Below the pieces are notes generated by a model, which worked only from the letters and a program-made list of their open reading frames with translations, made no database searches and was not told where the DNA came from. This document shows positions 6,430 to 8,629 of a stretch of 8,629 nucleotides of DNA, in pieces. Origin of the DNA: Desulfuromusa sp. (GTDB taxonomy: Bacteria; Desulfobacterota; Desulfuromonadia; Desulfuromonadales; Geopsychrobacteraceae); NCBI GenBank assembly GCA_029933365.1, contig JAOZOH010000120.1, forward strand, positions 1 to 8,629, read 5' to 3'. The position numbers and the translations under genes are program-made. Position 1 is the stretch's first letter. Every line of letters starts with the position of its first letter.

Positions 6430-8109
6430 CTACAGACGGAGTTCTTTGACCCGCAAACCTGCAGAAGTTTTTGCAATATAGAGAAAAATCAGAATGGTCC
6501 GCTCTCGATATTCAGGGAGATGTTGAAATGCTGCGGCAAAGTACTGAATTTTCCCACTACGATCCATCCCTTCCAGTTCCCGCTTGACCTGCGCCCGCAC
6601 TGCTTCGTTTTCCTGATCATCCAGCTTGGTATCAAAAAAATCGGGAGCTGAACCACCAACCACCCGCTCGTGATGAGCATAATCCCGGCCAAGTAACTCA
6701 CGATATTCAGCCAGTTTGTCTCCAGTAAAACGTTGCTGCAGATAGCGATCAACTTCAAAGTACAACTCTCGCAACGACCGCCGGTGCTGATAAAGATTTT
6801 TCTCCCGCCAATAAACATCCAGATCTTCCAGCAACAGCGACAAGCGGGAAAAATCCGCAGTTAATTTCTGCAACAAAAACAGAAATCGGCCGCTATTAAC
6901 AAACAGATCCAATAGGCTGCCAATGCCACGCAGTCGCTCCAGATCAGCAAACTCAAGATCTCTTGATTGCAAAATTGTATAGGGGGGATTCGGATCGTAT
7001 TTAATCCCCCAACTTTCTGCCTGCAAGCGCAGCGGTGCTCCGGGCAACAGCTTGACTGGTTCAATTTGCAGATGGTCCGCAGCCAAAGAAGTAACCCAAT
7101 CAATTGAGTTAAGAAACTGGGAATACTTTTCTCCAGGGAGCCCGGCAATTAGATCGAGATGAAGGTAAATACTGGTTTTCTGCTGTAAATAGAGGATATT
7201 ATCTTTCAATTGTTCAAGTGATACTTTACGGCTTACTCGCTGCAATGTTTCAGGCAATGTCGACTGCACCCCGATTTCGAACTGGAACATATCCTTTGGA
7301 ATCTTCTCCAGTAACTCCAATGTTTGCTTATCAAGCAGATGAGCGCCGATCTCAAAATGGAAATGGCTGGAATGGTTGTGCTGCAAAATAAAGTTAAAAA
7401 TATCTCGGCTGCGCTGGTTATTATAGTTGAATGTCCGGTCAACAAATTTGATCTTAGCGACCCGATTATCCATCAATATCCGCAGATCTGACTCAATCCG
7501 TTCAGCAGAAAATGATCTGACCCGTTCATCCAGAGCGCTCATACAAAAACTACAGGTATAGGGACAGCCACGGCTACTTTCGTAGTAGACCAGACCACGG
7601 GTCAAATCGACTAATCCGACAGCAAAAGGTGAAGGGATTTCATCGAGGGATTCGAGCAGACTCAATCCATTTTTTTGTGGCTGTTCAGACAATCTCAGAC
7701 CAGCAATCGGAACAGGGTTTTCTCCCCTCTGCCAGGCAGATAAGAGATGTCGCAGAGGGATTTCTCCTTCCCCGCTGATCAATGCATCCACAGGGTGGTA
7801 CTTAAAAAAGTCATCTTCCTCAAAAGATATTTCTGGTCCGCCGAGAACAATTTTTTGTTCTGAATCAATCAGCTTCAGACAATCCACCAGCTCAAGAGTT
7901 GCGACCCTATTCCACAGGTAGACCGAGAAGCAGACCACATCAGCATCACAGGCAACAATCTGTGCCAGCACCGCTTCTTTTGGTTCGTTGACTGTATATT
8001 CGCGGATCAGAACTTCTCCACAATCAGCTCCACAATACGCAGCCAAACAGGGCAACGCCAGACTGGCGTGGATATATTTACTGTGTAATGTAGTTAATAG
8101 AGTTCGCAT
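6430..8109 (-). CDS. B12-binding-type radical SAM protein with DUF4080-like C-terminal domain
   Basis: A 559-residue cytoplasmic enzyme. Residues 1 to about 130 form a cobalamin-binding-like Rossmann domain: TLHSKYIHASLALPCLAAY at 7-25, DADVVCFSVYLWN (55-67), VLGGPEIS (88-95) and SGEGE (112-116). The DxHxxG cobalamin motif is absent, as in a number of this group, so actual B12 use is uncertain. The radical SAM core follows at about 170-365, with the 4Fe-4S motif R-G-C182-PYT-C186-SF-C189, then FEIG (252-255), FEIGVQS (277-283) and DLIAGLPGE (319-327), typical AdoMet-barrel strands. The helical remainder, about 370-555, resembles DUF4080. The substrate is unknown. The ATG fits the conserved family N-terminus, but the minus strand before it is pyrimidine-rich (CTCCCTTCT) with no Shine-Dalgarno. 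The gene stands alone and converges on the barrel gene. Confidence 0.9.
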   Translation of the reverse strand: MRTLLTTLHSKYIHASLALPCLAAYCGADCGEVLIREYTVNEPKEAVLAQIVACDADVVCFSVYLWNRVATLELVDCLKLIDSEQKIVLGGPEISFEEDDFFKYHPVDALISGEGEIPLRHLLSAWQRGENPVPIAGLRLSEQPQKNGLSLLESLDEIPSPFAVGLVDLTRGLVYYESSRGCPYTCSFCMSALDERVRSFSAERIESDLRILMDNRVAKIKFVDRTFNYNNQRSRDIFNFILQHNHSSHFHFEIGAHLLDKQTLELLEKIPKDMFQFEIGVQSTLPETLQRVSRKVSLEQLKDNILYLQQKTSIYLHLDLIAGLPGEKYSQFLNSIDWVTSLAADHLQIEPVKLLPGAPLRLQAESWGIKYDPNPPYTILQSRDLEFADLERLRGIGSLLDLFVNSGRFLFLLQKLTADFSRLSLLLEDLDVYWREKNLYQHRRSLRELYFEVDRYLQQRFTGDKLAEYRELLGRDYAHHERVVGGSAPDFFDTKLDDQENEAVRAQVKRELEGMDRSGKIQYFAAAFQHLPEYRERTILIFLYIAKTSAGLRVKELRL

Positions 8110-8171
8110 AGAAGGGAGAATAACTTATTCAAATTCCATATCCAAGCAAAGTTTGTCTGGTAAGTTCATCC

Positions 8172-8201
8172 TATATAAACCTAAGACAAGAATTCTGATA
8201 A
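8172..8201 (-). promoter_or_regulatory. Weak candidate promoter for the radical SAM gene
   Basis: On the minus strand TTATCA (8201-8196), a 17-base spacer and TTATAT (8178-8173) could serve as -35 and -10; shifting one base gives TATATA (8177-8172) with an 18-base spacer. It would leave a leader of roughly 55-60 bases. Matches are partial. Confidence 0.25.
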
Positions 8202-8222
8202 CATATATTTGCTACATGTCCA

Positions 8223-8406
8223 GAATGGCGCTAGTTTAAGCAATGGTGTGTAGTAAACGCGGGACTGTCCCCAGACCCATCGGGGGCTATCCCAGGTGTT
8301 TACGGGCTATGAAACTGCAGTGGTTCGCATCGCAAAAGCCTGGGACAGCCCCCATGCGGGGACAGCCCCGCTTTTGCTAGTATCTACCCTTAAACTAGCG
8401 ACATTC
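8223..8406. repeat. About 184-bp near-palindromic element with REP-like GC-rich cores
   Basis: The outer ends are inverted repeats of 18 bases with one mismatch (8223-8240 against 8389-8406); within them CGCTAGTTTAAG (8229-8240) is exactly inverted as CTTAAACTAGCG (8389-8400). Inside, a left arm (8259-8294) and right arm (8341-8371) each carry two versions of a GGGRCTRTCCC core: GCGGGACTGTCCCC and GGGGGCTATCCCA on the left, and the reverse complements of GCGGGGCTGTCCCC and GGGGGCTGTCCCA on the right. The loop is about 46 bases. The element is much more GC-rich than its AT-rich flanks. This fits a BIME or MITE-like element, perhaps mobilised by a REP-associated transposase elsewhere in the genome. 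No such gene is in the window, and no convincing target duplication was seen. Confidence 0.75.
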
Positions 8407-8440
8407 CTACGTGTTCCCGGAATGTAAAAAAACAGGGAAC
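8401..8440 (+). repeat. Two overlapping, mutually exclusive hairpins
   Basis: ACATTCC (8401-8407) pairs with GGAATGT (8419-8425) around 11 bases. GTTCCC (8413-8418), which sits in that loop, can instead pair with GGGAAC (8435-8440). A run of seven A follows the first stem on the plus strand, so it is not a standard terminator in either direction. The first stem overlaps the right end of the 184-bp element. Confidence 0.4.
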
Positions 8441-8629
8441 AAAAACTATATTTGTAGCTGAGTTTTTGACAAGAAAGCGTTCTACATTCAGTATACGTCA
8501 ATTGGCTGCGAATGAATCTACTTTACAGGATCTATTTCCAGTACTGCATATGAAGAGATTGAATCGGGCGATAACGGTTTGTCGGGGTTTTTGATATAAG
8601 AAAAACTGATGTGAATCATCAATAAAAGG

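Larger units (their letters stand above)
8110..8629. other. Gene-poor intergenic region (520 bp)
   Basis: Besides the weak radical SAM promoter, the 184-bp palindrome and the overlapping hairpins, I see no gene here. Open frames are short, lack ribosome binding sites and run across the palindromes. From 8441 to the right edge the sequence is AT-rich. It holds an isolated TTGACA (8466-8471) without a properly spaced -10. It may be the upstream region of a gene beyond the edge. Confidence 0.6.

Noticed and set aside
7988..8239. An 83-codon plus-strand frame
   Set aside because: More than a third overlaps the start of the radical SAM gene in antisense; the rest is AT-rich intergenic sequence without domain features.
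8223..8406. CRISPR or tRNA interpretation of the GC-rich repeats
   Set aside because: Repeats are inverted rather than spaced direct repeats, and no cloverleaf or tRNA arm sequence is present.
8466..8497. Consensus TTGACA with TATACG downstream as a promoter
   Set aside because: The spacer is 20 bases and the -10 is poor; the 17-base position reads CAGTAT, only a half match.
8307..8501. A 64-codon minus-strand frame near the right end
   Set aside because: It runs across the palindromic element and hairpins, has low-complexity shadow sequence and no ribosome binding site.
8509..8610. Two very short frames (13 and 14 codons) starting with ATG at 8511 and about 8550
   Set aside because: Both stop at once and have no ribosome binding site or conserved feature.

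Overview
The window looks like part of a chromosome from a Gram-negative, deltaproteobacterial-type organism, most plausibly Desulfuromonadales/Desulfuromonadota. This placement is inference. It rests on a DUF6178-type protein, an LVIVP-type propeller, a DUF4080-type radical SAM protein, an outer-membrane barrel with a signal peptide, moderate GC, and palindromic intergenic elements. No rRNA, tRNA, CRISPR array, transposase or phage gene was seen.

Layout: (1) 1-3692, minus strand, is a two-gene unit. A membrane histidine kinase (2109-3692, GTG start) overlaps by one base (TAATG) with a large membrane-anchored beta-propeller protein (2109 to beyond the left edge). The propeller frame is open for 703 codons and leaves the window without a stop. 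(2) 3693-4018 is a divergent intergenic region holding a 127-bp centre-symmetric palindrome. (3) 4019-6359, plus strand, holds a DUF6178-like cytoplasmic protein of unknown function, then a small outer-membrane beta-barrel protein, then a good intrinsic terminator. (4) 6430-8109, minus strand, is a convergent B12-binding-type radical SAM enzyme with a DUF4080-type C-terminus. (5) 8110-8629 has no convincing gene. It carries a roughly 184-bp near-palindrome with long terminal inverted repeats and four internal GGG-CTGTCCC-like cores.

Functional reading: the kinase and propeller are translationally coupled and both have periplasmic parts, so they may form one signalling unit (inference). The kinase has no receiver domain and no response regulator is visible. 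The DUF6178 and barrel genes may be co-transcribed across a 121-bp gap, although a weak promoter candidate lies between them. The radical SAM gene stands alone.

The most interesting items are the 14-repeat propeller, apparently inserted into a split Ig-like (IPT/TIG) domain and coupled to a CHASE8-like kinase, and the two unrelated palindromic intergenic elements.
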